NCBI RefSeq assembly: GCF_904426505.1
Contig: NZ_CAJGBN010000012.1
Coordinates: 186,001 to 250,000, forward strand
Source: Rubrivivax sp. A210
Lineage (GTDB): Bacteria > Pseudomonadota > Gammaproteobacteria > Burkholderiales > Burkholderiaceae_C
DNA: 64,000 nt
Direction: 5' to 3'
The number at the start of each line of letters is the position of its first letter. Position 1 is the stretch's first letter. A program made the translations under genes and the position numbers. The notes beneath the pieces were generated by a model. It had not been told where the DNA came from, did not search any database, and worked only from the letters and a program-made list of their open reading frames with translations. Shown piece by piece: positions 25,608 through 33,766 of the stretch.

Positions 25608-26468
25608 GTGCGCATCGCCACCCTCCAACACCATGGCCGGCGCCGCATCGGCCGCCTCACCGCCGATCTGGAGGCGGTCGAACTGTTCGAGGTCGACGGC
25701 TGCCGCGGCGCGCTCGAACTCATCGAGCACGGCCTGCCTGCGCTCAGCGGCGAGCGCGTGGCACTGGCCGGCGCCCGCCTGCTGGCGCCGCTGCCCAGAC
25801 CGCGCCGCAACATCTTCTGCGTCGGCCGCAACTACCACGCCCACGCCAAGGAACTGCGCGAAACGGTGTTCAAGGACAACGCCCCGAAGGTCGACGCCTG
25901 GCCCATCGTCTTCTCCAAGGTGCCCGAATGCGTGGTCGGGCCGGGCGACCCCGTGCGCCTGCCCAGTGCGATCTCGCGCCAGATCGACTACGAGGCCGAG
26001 CTGGCCATCGTCATCGGCCACGGCGGCTGCAATATCGCGCGAGCCGATGCGATGAAGCATGTCTGGGGCTGGACCATCGTCAACGACGTGACGGCGCGCG
26101 ATGTGCAGATGCGCCACGGCCAGTGGCACCTGGGCAAGAGCTTCGACACCTTCTGCCCCATGGGGCCCTGGATCGTCACCGCCGACGAACTCGATGGCCG
26201 CGACACCCGCGTGCGCTGCTGGGTCAACGGCGAGCCGCGCCAGGATGCGCGCACCACCGACCTGATCTTCGACATCCCGACGCTGATCGAAACCTGCTCG
26301 CGCGGCATCTCGCTGGTGCCGGGCGACGTCATCGCCACCGGCACGCCGGCCGGCGTGGGCATGGGCCTGAACCCGCCGCGCTGGCTGGCCCATGGCGACG
26401 TGGTGCGCATCGAGATCGACGGCATCGGCGTGCTCGAGAACCGTTTCGTCGAGGAGGACCGCGCATGA
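25608..26468 (+). CDS. Fumarylacetoacetate hydrolase (FAH)-family protein
   Basis: The 286-residue protein has the FAH fold: RNIFCVGRNYHAHAKE, then the metal-binding Glu/Asp residues in DYEAELAIVIG, GWTIVNDVTARDVQ, and the closing VIATGTPAGVGMG. Members hydrolyse C-C bonds or hydrate/decarboxylate 2-oxo acids in aromatic degradation. The GTG at 25608 (VRIATLQHHG) is chosen because AAGGAG stands 9 nt upstream and the product has the usual length; upstream in-frame starts would run into the divergent regulator. It overlaps the following TctC gene by 4 nt (ATGA). Confidence 0.9.
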   Translation: MRIATLQHHGRRRIGRLTADLEAVELFEVDGCRGALELIEHGLPALSGERVALAGARLLAPLPRPRRNIFCVGRNYHAHAKELRETVFKDNAPKVDAWPIVFSKVPECVVGPGDPVRLPSAISRQIDYEAELAIVIGHGGCNIARADAMKHVWGWTIVNDVTARDVQMRHGQWHLGKSFDTFCPMGPWIVTADELDGRDTRVRCWVNGEPRQDARTTDLIFDIPTLIETCSRGISLVPGDVIATGTPAGVGMGLNPPRWLAHGDVVRIEIDGIGVLENRFVEEDRA

Positions 26469-27442
26469 AGCGCCGAAATCTCATCCAGCACGCCGCCGCC
26501 GCGTGGCTGCTGGCCGCCGCCACGGCCGCGTCGGCGCAGGGCGGCTGGCCTGAGAAGCCCATCACCATGATCGTGCCTTTCCCGCCCGGCGGCGTGGCCG
26601 ACACGGTGGCGCGGCCCGTGGCCGAGGCGCTGAGCCGCGAACTGAGGCAGCCGGTGGTGGTGGAAAACCGCGTCGGCGCCGGTGGCGCCCTCGGCATGGG
26701 CACGGTGGCGCGCGCCACGCCCGACGGCTACACGGTGCTGATGACGCTGTCGTCGATCTCCATCCTGCCCGAGGCCGACCGCATCCTCGGCCGCAAGCCG
26801 GCCTATGCGCTGAACCAGTTGAAGCCCATCGCCCGCTACACGGCCGACCCGACGGTGCTGGTGGTGCGCGCCGATGCGCCCTGGAAGACGCTGGCCGACT
26901 TCATCGCCGACGCCAGGACGCGGCCCGGCAAGTACAACTACGGCAGCTCGGGCAACTACGGCACCATGCATGTGCCGATGGAGATGCTGAAGGCCAGCGC
27001 GGGCTTCCGCATGACCCACATCCCCTACACCGGCGCCGGCCCGGCCGTGCTGGCCCTGCTGGGCGGCCAGGTCGACGCGGTGTCCAGCGGGCCGGCCAGC
27101 GTGATGCAGCACATCAAGGCCGGCAAGCTGCGGGCGCTGGCCCACTGGGGTGAGAAGCCGCTGGCCGCCCTGCCCGACCTGCCCAGCCTCAGGCAGGCCG
27201 GCTACGGCGCCAGCTTCGCCCAATGGTCGGCCCTCTTCGTGCCGGCCGGCACGCCCGACGAGGTGGTGGCAAAGCTGCGCGCAGCCGCCGCCAAGGCCGC
27301 GCACGACCCGCAGGTGGTGCAGACCATCAACCGTGCCGGCAGCCCGCTGGAATACCTGGACGCGCCCGAATTCCAGGCCTATTGGGATGCCGACGCGGCG
27401 CTGATGGTCGAGGCCGTGCGGCGCATCGGCAAGGTCGAGTAA
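26465..27442 (+). CDS. TctC/Bug-family periplasmic solute-binding protein
   Basis: The 325-residue protein begins with a signal peptide (AAAAWLLAAATAASAQGG) and contains MIVPFPPGGVADTVARPV, VVENRVGAGGALGMG, TPDGYTVLM and YNYGSSGNYGTMHV, all typical of Bug receptors. Translational coupling to the FAH-family gene implies that it captures the substrate or precursor of that hydrolase. It is the third Bug protein within 5.4 kb, and again no TctAB genes are present. Confidence 0.93.
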   Translation: MKRRNLIQHAAAAWLLAAATAASAQGGWPEKPITMIVPFPPGGVADTVARPVAEALSRELRQPVVVENRVGAGGALGMGTVARATPDGYTVLMTLSSISILPEADRILGRKPAYALNQLKPIARYTADPTVLVVRADAPWKTLADFIADARTRPGKYNYGSSGNYGTMHVPMEMLKASAGFRMTHIPYTGAGPAVLALLGGQVDAVSSGPASVMQHIKAGKLRALAHWGEKPLAALPDLPSLRQAGYGASFAQWSALFVPAGTPDEVVAKLRAAAAKAAHDPQVVQTINRAGSPLEYLDAPEFQAYWDADAALMVEAVRRIGKVE

Positions 27443-27445
27443 GGC

Positions 27446-28030
27446 TCAGCCCAGGCCGCGCTGCTTGATCAGCGCCAGCGCCGGCCTGAACTGCGCATCG
27501 GTGCAGGCCTCCAGCCATTCGAAGGCCACCATCTCGGCGCCGACGATCACGGCGCCGGCACCCTCCAGGCGGCGCATCGCAAGCCCGTGGTCTTGGGCGC
27601 AGCGCGAGCCGCAGGCGTCGGCGACGACATGCACATTGAAGCCGGCGCGGCGCAGGCCCAGCACCGTCTGCAGCAGGCAGACATGGGCCTCGCAGCCGGC
27701 CACGACCACCTCGCGCGCCTGCGGCGCCGCCGCGCGCAGCGCCGGCACCAGGCCGTCGCGGCAGGCATCGAAATGCATCTTCGGCAGCGTCGTGTCGCAA
27801 AGTTCGCGCAGCGCCGCGACATTGGGGCCCAGGCCGGCAGGGTTCTGCTCGGTGCCCATGACGGCCAGGCCCAGCAGGCGCGCCAGCCGGGCCAGGAAGA
27901 TGGCCTCCGCCACCGCCTGCGCGCCACCATGGATGGCCGGCATCAGGCGCTGCTGGTAGTCCACCAGCAGCAGCAGGCCCTGGCGGCGGCCGACCGGCCG
28001 CAGTGCGAAGGGGGTCAGTGCCTCGTCCAT
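27446..28030 (-). CDS. Isochorismatase-family cysteine hydrolase
   Basis: The 194-residue protein has the isochorismatase/nicotinamidase-like fold with the catalytic triad Asp24 (LVDYQQ), Lys84 (LPKMHF) and Cys118 (GCEAHVC). Members hydrolyse amides, N-carbamoyl compounds or vinyl ethers; the YcaC-like subgroup has unknown substrates. Start MDEALTPFALR at 28030 is used; an ATG 96 nt upstream would overlap the divergent HpaB-like gene. Its end is 3 nt from the convergent TctC gene. Confidence 0.88.
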   Translation of the reverse strand: MDEALTPFALRPVGRRQGLLLLVDYQQRLMPAIHGGAQAVAEAIFLARLARLLGLAVMGTEQNPAGLGPNVAALRELCDTTLPKMHFDACRDGLVPALRAAAPQAREVVVAGCEAHVCLLQTVLGLRRAGFNVHVVADACGSRCAQDHGLAMRRLEGAGAVIVGAEMVAFEWLEACTDAQFRPALALIKQRGLG

Positions 28031-28101
28031 GCCCCAGGAATGTACGCTTGACCCGGCCCGCGGCCCTTGCCTATGGTGGCCCGGCCAACCCGGAGACCGA
28101 C

Positions 28102-29742
28102 ATGCCCGCCGCCGAAGCCGCCCCACCCGCCACCGCCCACCTGATGCGCGGCGCCGACTACCGCGAATCGCTGCGCCGGCTGAAGCCCATGGTCTACCTC
28201 GATGGCCGCCAAGTCGAATCGGTGGCCGACGAGCCGGCGCTGCAGCCCGGCATCAATGCCCTGGCCTACAGCTACGACGCCGCCCACGACGCCGCACTGG
28301 CACCGCTGATGCTGGCGCGCCAGAGCGGGCGCAGCCTGCCGGTGAACCGCATGCTGCACATCGACGAATCGTCCGGCGACCTGCTCAACAAGCTCGAGGC
28401 GGTGCGCATCCTGTGCCAGGAAACCGGCTGTGCCCAACGCTACCTGGCCCACGACGCGCTCGGTGCCCTGGCCCAGGTGACGGCGACCATCGACGACGCG
28501 CGTGGTGGCTGCGAGCACCGCGACCGCTTCCAGGCCTATCTGCAGCACGTCCAGGACGGCGACCTCGCCCTGGGCATCGCGATGACCGACGCCAAGGGCG
28601 AGCGCGCCAAGCGCCCGCACGAGCAATCCGTGCGCGACAGCCATGTCCACATCGTCGAACGCAGCGCCCGTGGCATCGTGGTCTCTGGCTGCAAGGCCAT
28701 CGTCACCGGCGCGCCCTATATGCACGAGCTGCTGGTGATGCCGGGCCGCGCGCTCACCGAGGCCGACGCCGACTTCGCGGTCTGCTGCGCCATCCCCGTC
28801 GACGCCCCCGGCCTGACCCTGGTGACGCGACCGGCGGGCCGCCCGGGCGAGAAGCCAGAGCACGGGGCGCCGCTGTTCTCGCGCCGCTACGGCCAGGCGA
28901 CGGCCGTGCTCATCCTCGACCGCGTCTTCGTGCCCTGGGAGCGCGTCTTCTATGCCGGCGCATGGGAGCACTCGGCCGTGCTCACGCACAGCTATGCCAC
29001 CCACCACCGCCACAGTTGCATCGCGGCGCGCGCCGGCTTCGGCGACCTGCTGATTGGCGCCAGCGCGCTGATGTGCGAGGCCAATGGCCTGGACCCCGTC
29101 GTTACGTCCAGCCTGCGCGAGCCGCTGGTGGAACTGATCAAGATCACCGAGGGCTTCTATGCCTGCGGCGTGGCCGCCAGCGTCTATGCCACGCGCGATG
29201 TACACAGTGGCAGCTTCATGCCCGAGCCGGTCTACGCCAACATCGGCAAGCTGCTGCTGGCCACGCAGATCTACGACATGCACCGCCTGGCACACGAGGT
29301 CTCGGGCGGCCTCATCGTCGCCCTGCCCGGCCCCGACGAAGACCACAACCCGGCCACCGCGGCCACGCTCTCTGAGGTGCTGCGCGCCAACCCCGCCGTG
29401 CCCTATGACAAGCGCATCGAGGTGGCGCGCTTCATCGAAGATTTGACCGCTTCCTACCAAGGCGGCTGGTACTCGGTGATCAGCCTGCACGGCGGCGGAT
29501 CGCCAGCGGCGATGAAGCAGGAGATCTGGCGCCGCTACCCGGTGGGCGACAAGGTCGATCTGGTGGAGCGCCTGCTCGACCGCGGCGTGCTTGCCGCGGA
29601 GAGCAAAGCGGGCGAAGCGGGCCGCGCCATCACACGCAACCGCCAGCCCGGGCGTTGCTGCGACGCCGGCTGCAGCGCACCGGGCCAGGCCCTCATGGTC
29701 GACCTGCCGGCGCCGCGGCGGCGCCCGCGCAGCGCCAGCTGA
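28102..29742 (+). CDS. 4-hydroxyphenylacetate 3-hydroxylase / 4-hydroxybutyryl-CoA dehydratase-like flavoprotein
   Basis: The 546-residue protein belongs to the HpaB family with the acyl-CoA-dehydrogenase fold. The pattern YRESLRRLKPMVYLDG, AMTDAKGERAKRPHEQ, VERSARGIVVSGCKAIVTG and the C-terminal LHGGGSPAAMKQEI most resembles the AbfD (4-hydroxybutyryl-CoA dehydratase) branch. The [4Fe-4S] ligands of AbfD are only partly kept: the His (His302) and one Cys (Cys110) align, while the other two cysteines read as Tyr114 and Ala309. It may therefore be an FAD enzyme without a cluster, or a monooxygenase needing a flavin reductase. No reductase gene is adjacent. A C-terminal tail beyond about residue 500 is rich in Arg/Ala and looks unrelated. 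Confidence 0.72.
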   Translation: MPAAEAAPPATAHLMRGADYRESLRRLKPMVYLDGRQVESVADEPALQPGINALAYSYDAAHDAALAPLMLARQSGRSLPVNRMLHIDESSGDLLNKLEAVRILCQETGCAQRYLAHDALGALAQVTATIDDARGGCEHRDRFQAYLQHVQDGDLALGIAMTDAKGERAKRPHEQSVRDSHVHIVERSARGIVVSGCKAIVTGAPYMHELLVMPGRALTEADADFAVCCAIPVDAPGLTLVTRPAGRPGEKPEHGAPLFSRRYGQATAVLILDRVFVPWERVFYAGAWEHSAVLTHSYATHHRHSCIAARAGFGDLLIGASALMCEANGLDPVVTSSLREPLVELIKITEGFYACGVAASVYATRDVHSGSFMPEPVYANIGKLLLATQIYDMHRLAHEVSGGLIVALPGPDEDHNPATAATLSEVLRANPAVPYDKRIEVARFIEDLTASYQGGWYSVISLHGGGSPAAMKQEIWRRYPVGDKVDLVERLLDRGVLAAESKAGEAGRAITRNRQPGRCCDAGCSAPGQALMVDLPAPRRRPRSAS

Positions 29743-29748
29743 ACCCCG

Positions 29749-29973
29749 CTAATTGAAGCGGCAGGCCCCGGGCCCGTCGGGGTGTCCGCAACTGCCACAG
29801 GGGCTGGCGGCGGCCATCGCCGCCTCGGGCGCGGCGGTGGCGGTAGCAAACACCGACAACTGCTTGGCGAGCGACACCGAATGGCAGGCCGGGCACTCGG
29901 GCACGGTGTCTGAACGCACAAAGGCCTCGAACTCGCGTCCGCAATCCTGGCAGGCATATTCGTAGATGGGCAT
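29749..29973 (-). CDS. FmdB-family zinc-ribbon protein
   Basis: The 74-residue protein begins MPIYEYACQDCG, the signature of FmdB-type putative regulatory proteins, with a CxxC-x15-CxxC zinc ribbon (Cys8, Cys11, Cys27, Cys30). A second Cys-rich tail, SPCGSCGHPDGPGACRF, follows. FmdB was linked to formamidase/amidase gene control; the molecular role is unclear. It is convergent with the HpaB-like gene (6-nt gap). Confidence 0.88.
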   Translation of the reverse strand: MPIYEYACQDCGREFEAFVRSDTVPECPACHSVSLAKQLSVFATATAAPEAAMAAASPCGSCGHPDGPGACRFN

Positions 29974-30089
29974 GGCGGGGCTCCGGTGGGATGGGCCTAT
30001 TTTCGGCCATCGCGCGGGCGGCGCGGAACGGGGCTGAAGCGGCCCGGACGACAGGTCCGAAAACGGCCAGTCGAACACCCCCTTCGGCC

Positions 30090-30095
30090 TATCAT
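30090..30095 (+). promoter_or_regulatory. Candidate -10 element (TATCAT) for the alkylation-repair operon
   Basis: CCTATCATGGCCGC precedes the ATG at 30102 directly, so transcription would start at or within 1-2 nt of the start codon. No Shine-Dalgarno is present. A leaderless message is therefore likely, which is inference. Confidence 0.35.
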
Positions 30096-30101
30096 GGCCG
30101 C

Positions 30102-31550
30102 ATGGTCCTCGACGCCGATTCCGCCTACCTGGCCCTCAAGGCGCGCGATGCCCGCTTCGATGGGCGGCTCTTCGTCGGCGTCACCTCCACCGGCGTCTAC
30201 TGCCGCCCGGTCTGCCGCGTGCGCACGCCGCGGCGCGAGAACTGCCGCTTCTTCGACAGCCGCGCCCAGGCCGAGGCGGCGCGCTTCCGCCCCTGCTTGA
30301 AGTGCAGGCCCGAGATCGCGCCCGGCCTGTCGCACACCGATTCATCGCGCAGCCTGGCCGACAGCGCCGCCCGCCTCATCGAGCAGTCCGTCCACCAGGG
30401 CGAGCCGGCGCGGCTGCCGGCGCTGGCGGCCCGCCTGGGCGTGACCGACCGCCATCTGCGGCGCATCTTCCAGGCCGCGCAAGGCGTGTCGCCACACGAC
30501 TACCTCAACACCCAGCGCCTGCTGCTGGCCAAGCACCTGCTCACCGACACCGCGCTGCCGGTGACCCAGGTGGCGCTGGCCAGCGGCTTCGAAAGCCTGC
30601 GCCGCTTCAATGCCGCCTTTGCCGAGCACTACCGCCTCAATCCGACCCAATTGCGGCGGGCGCGCGGCGAGCCGGCGACGCGGGCCGCGACACCGCTGCG
30701 CCTGGCTTACCGGCCGCCGCTGGATGAGCAGGCCCTGCTGGACTTCTTCGCGCGGCGGCCGCTGCGCGGTGTCGAGCAGGTCGAGGGCCTCAGCCTGCGC
30801 CGCACCCTGGCCTGGACGCAGCAGGGGCGGCGCCTGGCCGGCTGGTTCGAGGCCCGATTCGTGCCGGATCGCCACGAGGTCCATGTCCACGCCGCGCCCG
30901 CCCTGGCCCCGGTGCTGGGCGCGGTGCTGCAGGGCGTGCGTCAGCTCTTCGACCTGGATGCCGACCCGGCCCTGATCGACCCCGTGTTGGCGAGCATGCC
31001 GCTGCCGGCACTGCCGGGCCTGCGCCTGCCCGGCAGCGTGGACGGCTTCGAGCTGGCGGTGCGCGTGATCCTGGGCCAGCAGGTCACGGTCAAGGCCGCG
31101 TGTACGCTCGCGCAGCGCCTGGTCGACCGCTTCGGCGAGCCGGTCGAGACGCCCTTCCCGGCCCTGACCCATCTGTTCCCGCAAGCCGCCACGCTGGCCA
31201 CGGCCGACCCGGCCACCATCGGTGAGCTGGGCATCGTGCGCCAGCGCGTCGGCGCTCTGCAGGCCCTGGCCGCGGCGCTGGCCGAGGGCCGGCTGAGCCT
31301 GCAGCGCGGCACACCGTTGGCACCTACGATGGACGCGCTGCGCGCCCTGCCCGGCATCGGCGAATGGACGGCCCAGCTGATCGCGATGCGGGCCCTGGCC
31401 TGGCCCGATGCCTGGCCGGCTGCCGACATCGGCCTGATGAAGGCGCTCGGCACTCGGGATCAAGCCGAAATCACCGCCCGCGCCGAGGCCTGGCGCCCCT
31501 GGCGCGCCTATGCCGTGATGCGGCTGTGGCACCAACTGGAGCAAGCATGA
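30102..31550 (+). CDS. Bifunctional AdaA-type regulator / AlkA DNA-3-methyladenine glycosylase
   Basis: The 482-residue fusion has three parts. Residues 1-80 form the Ada N-terminal zinc domain with Cys34, Cys38, Cys65 and Cys68; Cys34 is the expected acceptor of methyl groups from phosphotriesters. Residues 85-190 carry an AraC-type double helix-turn-helix. Residues 195-482 are an AlkA-type glycosylase with the helix-hairpin-helix LPGIGEWTAQLIAMRAL and catalytic Asp442 (WPAADIGL). It should sense DNA methylation, activate its operon and excise 3-methyladenine. The Ada C-terminal O6-methylguanine domain is missing and is supplied by the adjacent ogt gene. A similar AdaA-AlkA plus Ogt pair occurs in mycobacteria. 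Confidence 0.93.
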   Translation: MVLDADSAYLALKARDARFDGRLFVGVTSTGVYCRPVCRVRTPRRENCRFFDSRAQAEAARFRPCLKCRPEIAPGLSHTDSSRSLADSAARLIEQSVHQGEPARLPALAARLGVTDRHLRRIFQAAQGVSPHDYLNTQRLLLAKHLLTDTALPVTQVALASGFESLRRFNAAFAEHYRLNPTQLRRARGEPATRAATPLRLAYRPPLDEQALLDFFARRPLRGVEQVEGLSLRRTLAWTQQGRRLAGWFEARFVPDRHEVHVHAAPALAPVLGAVLQGVRQLFDLDADPALIDPVLASMPLPALPGLRLPGSVDGFELAVRVILGQQVTVKAACTLAQRLVDRFGEPVETPFPALTHLFPQAATLATADPATIGELGIVRQRVGALQALAAALAEGRLSLQRGTPLAPTMDALRALPGIGEWTAQLIAMRALAWPDAWPAADIGLMKALGTRDQAEITARAEAWRPWRAYAVMRLWHQLEQA

Positions 31551-32065
31551 TGAAGACCCACGACCAGCCCGTCGCCGCCCAGGGCCGCATCGAGACCCCG
31601 CTGGGCCCGCTAACGCTGTGGGCCAGCGCACGCGGCCTGATGGCGGTGCTGTTCGACGCCCAGAAGCACCATCCTGGCGACAGCGCCGCGCCGCTGGACC
31701 CGCATCACCCGCACATCGCGCTCGCGGCGCAGGAACTGAACGAATACTTCGCCGGCAGCCGGCGGCAGTTCGCCGTGCCGCTGGACCCGCAGGGCACGCC
31801 CTTCCAGCAAGCGGTGTGGCAGGCCCTGCTCGAAATCGAGTGCGGCGCGCTCAGCAGCTATGGCGAGGTGGCGCGGCGCGTCGGCCGCCCGGCTGCGGTG
31901 CGCGCCGTCGGCGCCGCCGTGGGCCGCAACCCGCTGTCCATCATCGTGCCCTGCCACCGTGTCGTCGGCAGCGACGGCTCGCTCACCGGCTATGCCGGCG
32001 GCCTGCCGCGCAAGCGCGCACTGCTGGCGCTGGAAGGCGCACTGAGCGCCGAGCTGGCGGCATGA
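31547..32065 (+). CDS. ogt: Methylated-DNA--protein-cysteine methyltransferase
   Basis: The 172-residue suicide protein removes methyl groups from O6-methylguanine. The acceptor is Cys136 in IIVPCHRVVG, and the C-terminal domain begins with GTPFQQAVWQALLEIECG and has the recognition stretch YGEVARRVGRPAAVRAVGAAVGRNP. Two consecutive ATG codons (31547 and 31550) are possible starts; both overlap the stop of the AdaA-AlkA gene. It is in an operon with that gene and with the EamA permease that follows (4-nt overlap). Confidence 0.95.
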   Translation: MMKTHDQPVAAQGRIETPLGPLTLWASARGLMAVLFDAQKHHPGDSAAPLDPHHPHIALAAQELNEYFAGSRRQFAVPLDPQGTPFQQAVWQALLEIECGALSSYGEVARRVGRPAAVRAVGAAVGRNPLSIIVPCHRVVGSDGSLTGYAGGLPRKRALLALEGALSAELAA

Positions 32066-32973
32066 TTGCCAGGGCCGCCATGAGCCGGCGCGATCTTGGC
32101 GCCCTGGTGCTGCTGGGCGCGCTGTGGGGCGGCTCCTTCCTCTTCATGCGCGCCGGCGCACTGGACTTCGGGCCCGCGGCGCTGGTCTTCGTGCGCGTCG
32201 CCGGCGCAGCCCTGCTGCTGCTGCCGCTGCTGGCCTGGCAGGGCCAGCTCGGCGCGCTGCGCCTGCACTGGCGCGCCATCGCCGTGGTCGGCCTTGTCAA
32301 CTCGGCCCTGCCCTTTGTGCTCTTCATGGTGGCGGCGCTGGCGCTGTCGGCCGGGCTGATGGCCATCTTCAATGCCACGGCGCCGATCTGGGCGGCGCTG
32401 ATCGCCCGCCTGTGGCTGGGCGAGCAACTGGACCGCAGCCGCTGGCTGGGCCTGGCCATCGGCGTGGCCGGCGTGGTGGCGCTGAGCTGGGACAAGGCCG
32501 ATCTGCAGCCCCAGGCCCAGGGCGTGAGCGCGGCGGTGGGCATTGCCGCCTGCGTGGCCGCGGCAATGTTCTATGGCCTGGCCGCCAACTACTCGCGCCG
32601 GCGCCTGGCCGGTGTGCCACCGCTGGCGGTGGCCGCCGGCAGCCAGGTTGGTGCGGCGCTGCTGATGGCGGGGCCGGCGCTCGTGACCTGGCCCGCGGTG
32701 AACCCGGGCCCGGCCGCCTGGGCCGGCGCGGCGGTGCTGGCCCTGGCCTGCACGGGCCTGGCCTATGTGCTGTATTTCAGACTCATCGCCAGCGCCGGTG
32801 CAGCCAACGCGATTGCCGTGACCTTTCTGATCCCGGGCTTTGCCATGTTCTGGGGCTGGCTGGTGCTGGGCGAGGTGCCGGGCTCAGGCATGCTGGCCGG
32901 CGGCGCGGTGATCCTGCTCGGCACCGCGCTCGCCACCGGCGTCATCAGGCTGCCGCCCAAGGCGGCCACCTGA
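32062..32973 (+). CDS. EamA-family (DMT) permease
   Basis: The 303-residue integral membrane protein has about ten hydrophobic segments and two EamA repeats (about residues 12-145 and 160-295), the pattern of the drug/metabolite transporter superfamily. LLGALWGGSFLFMRAG near the N-terminus and GWLVLGEVPGSGMLAGGAVILLG near the end are typical. The exported metabolite is unknown. The start overlaps ogt, so it belongs to the alkylation-repair transcript, which is unusual. It abuts the convergent cytochrome gene with no gap. Confidence 0.9.
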   Translation: MIARAAMSRRDLGALVLLGALWGGSFLFMRAGALDFGPAALVFVRVAGAALLLLPLLAWQGQLGALRLHWRAIAVVGLVNSALPFVLFMVAALALSAGLMAIFNATAPIWAALIARLWLGEQLDRSRWLGLAIGVAGVVALSWDKADLQPQAQGVSAAVGIAACVAAAMFYGLAANYSRRRLAGVPPLAVAAGSQVGAALLMAGPALVTWPAVNPGPAAWAGAAVLALACTGLAYVLYFRLIASAGAANAIAVTFLIPGFAMFWGWLVLGEVPGSGMLAGGAVILLGTALATGVIRLPPKAAT

Positions 32974-33630
32974 TCAACGGAACTTGCTTTGCGGCACGGT
33001 GCGCAGATCGCCGGGCAGCGAGCCCAGGTAGGCCGCGATGGCCTTGAGTTCGGCGTGTTTGAACTGCTTCACCTGGCCGGCCATGATGGCGTTGCCACGG
33101 CCGATGTTGGCGTTGCCCTCGGTGCCGTAAGCATTGAGCGCGGCATAGAGGTAGTCGCCGTGCTGGCCGGCCAGCTTGGGGTAGGCCGGGTCTATCGGCT
33201 TGCTGTAATTGGTGCCGTGGCAGGAGACGCAGGCGCCCTTGGCCAGCAGCGCGGCCACATCGGCCGGCGGCGTGGCCGCGGTGTCGGCCACGGTCTTGGC
33301 CGGTGCAGCGCCATGCTTTTCGTAGAAGGCGGCCAGGTCGGCCATGTCCTGGTCGCTCAGCGAGGCGGCGATGGCGCGCATCGTGGGATGCTTGCGCTCG
33401 CCCTTCTTGTAGGCGGTGAGCGCGCCGGCAATGTACTTGGCGCCCTGGCCCGAGATCATCGGCACCTTGTGGACCTGCGGGAAGGTGGCCTGGTAGCCGG
33501 GTATGCCATGGCAGCCTATGCACATGGCCGCCTTCTTCTCGCCAGCATTGGCATCCTGGGCCTGGGCGCCAGAGACCGCGGCGGCGGTCGAGACCAGGGT
33601 GGCCAGCATCAGGTTGGTCGCTTTGATCAT
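32974..33630 (-). CDS. Dihaem cytochrome c (c4-like), periplasmic
   Basis: The 218-residue protein has a signal peptide (LMLATLVSTAAAVSGAQAQ) and two class I cytochrome domains, each with a haem-binding motif: CIGCH at residues 37-41 and CVSCH at 134-138. Likely distal Met ligands lie in KVPMISGQ, HPTMRAIA and NAIMAGQVKQF. It resembles cytochrome c4 or the c-type subunits that deliver electrons to terminal oxidases. It has its own promoter with a perfect TATAAT on the minus strand (33702-33707). Confidence 0.9.
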   Translation of the reverse strand: MIKATNLMLATLVSTAAAVSGAQAQDANAGEKKAAMCIGCHGIPGYQATFPQVHKVPMISGQGAKYIAGALTAYKKGERKHPTMRAIAASLSDQDMADLAAFYEKHGAAPAKTVADTAATPPADVAALLAKGACVSCHGTNYSKPIDPAYPKLAGQHGDYLYAALNAYGTEGNANIGRGNAIMAGQVKQFKHAELKAIAAYLGSLPGDLRTVPQSKFR

Positions 33631-33701
33631 CGCTCGCAGGGGGTTGGGGCTGAGGATAGGCAGCCGGGCCTCTCAACCCGCGCTGCCGCGCAAAGCGGGC
33701 G

Positions 33702-33723
33702 ATTATAGGGGCGCCTATATACT
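33702..33723. promoter_or_regulatory. Overlapping divergent core promoters with inverted repeat
   Basis: TATAGG-GGCG-CCTATA (33704-33719) is an inverted repeat. On the minus strand TATAAT (complement of 33702-33707) is a consensus -10 for the cytochrome gene. On the plus strand TATACT (33718-33723) is a good -10 for the moxR gene. The two hexamers are only about 10 nt apart, so polymerase binding may be mutually exclusive. Confidence 0.5.
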
Positions 33724-33766
33724 GCCCCGAGACCCCCCAAGCACAGGCCAAGGCCACCCCCCGACG

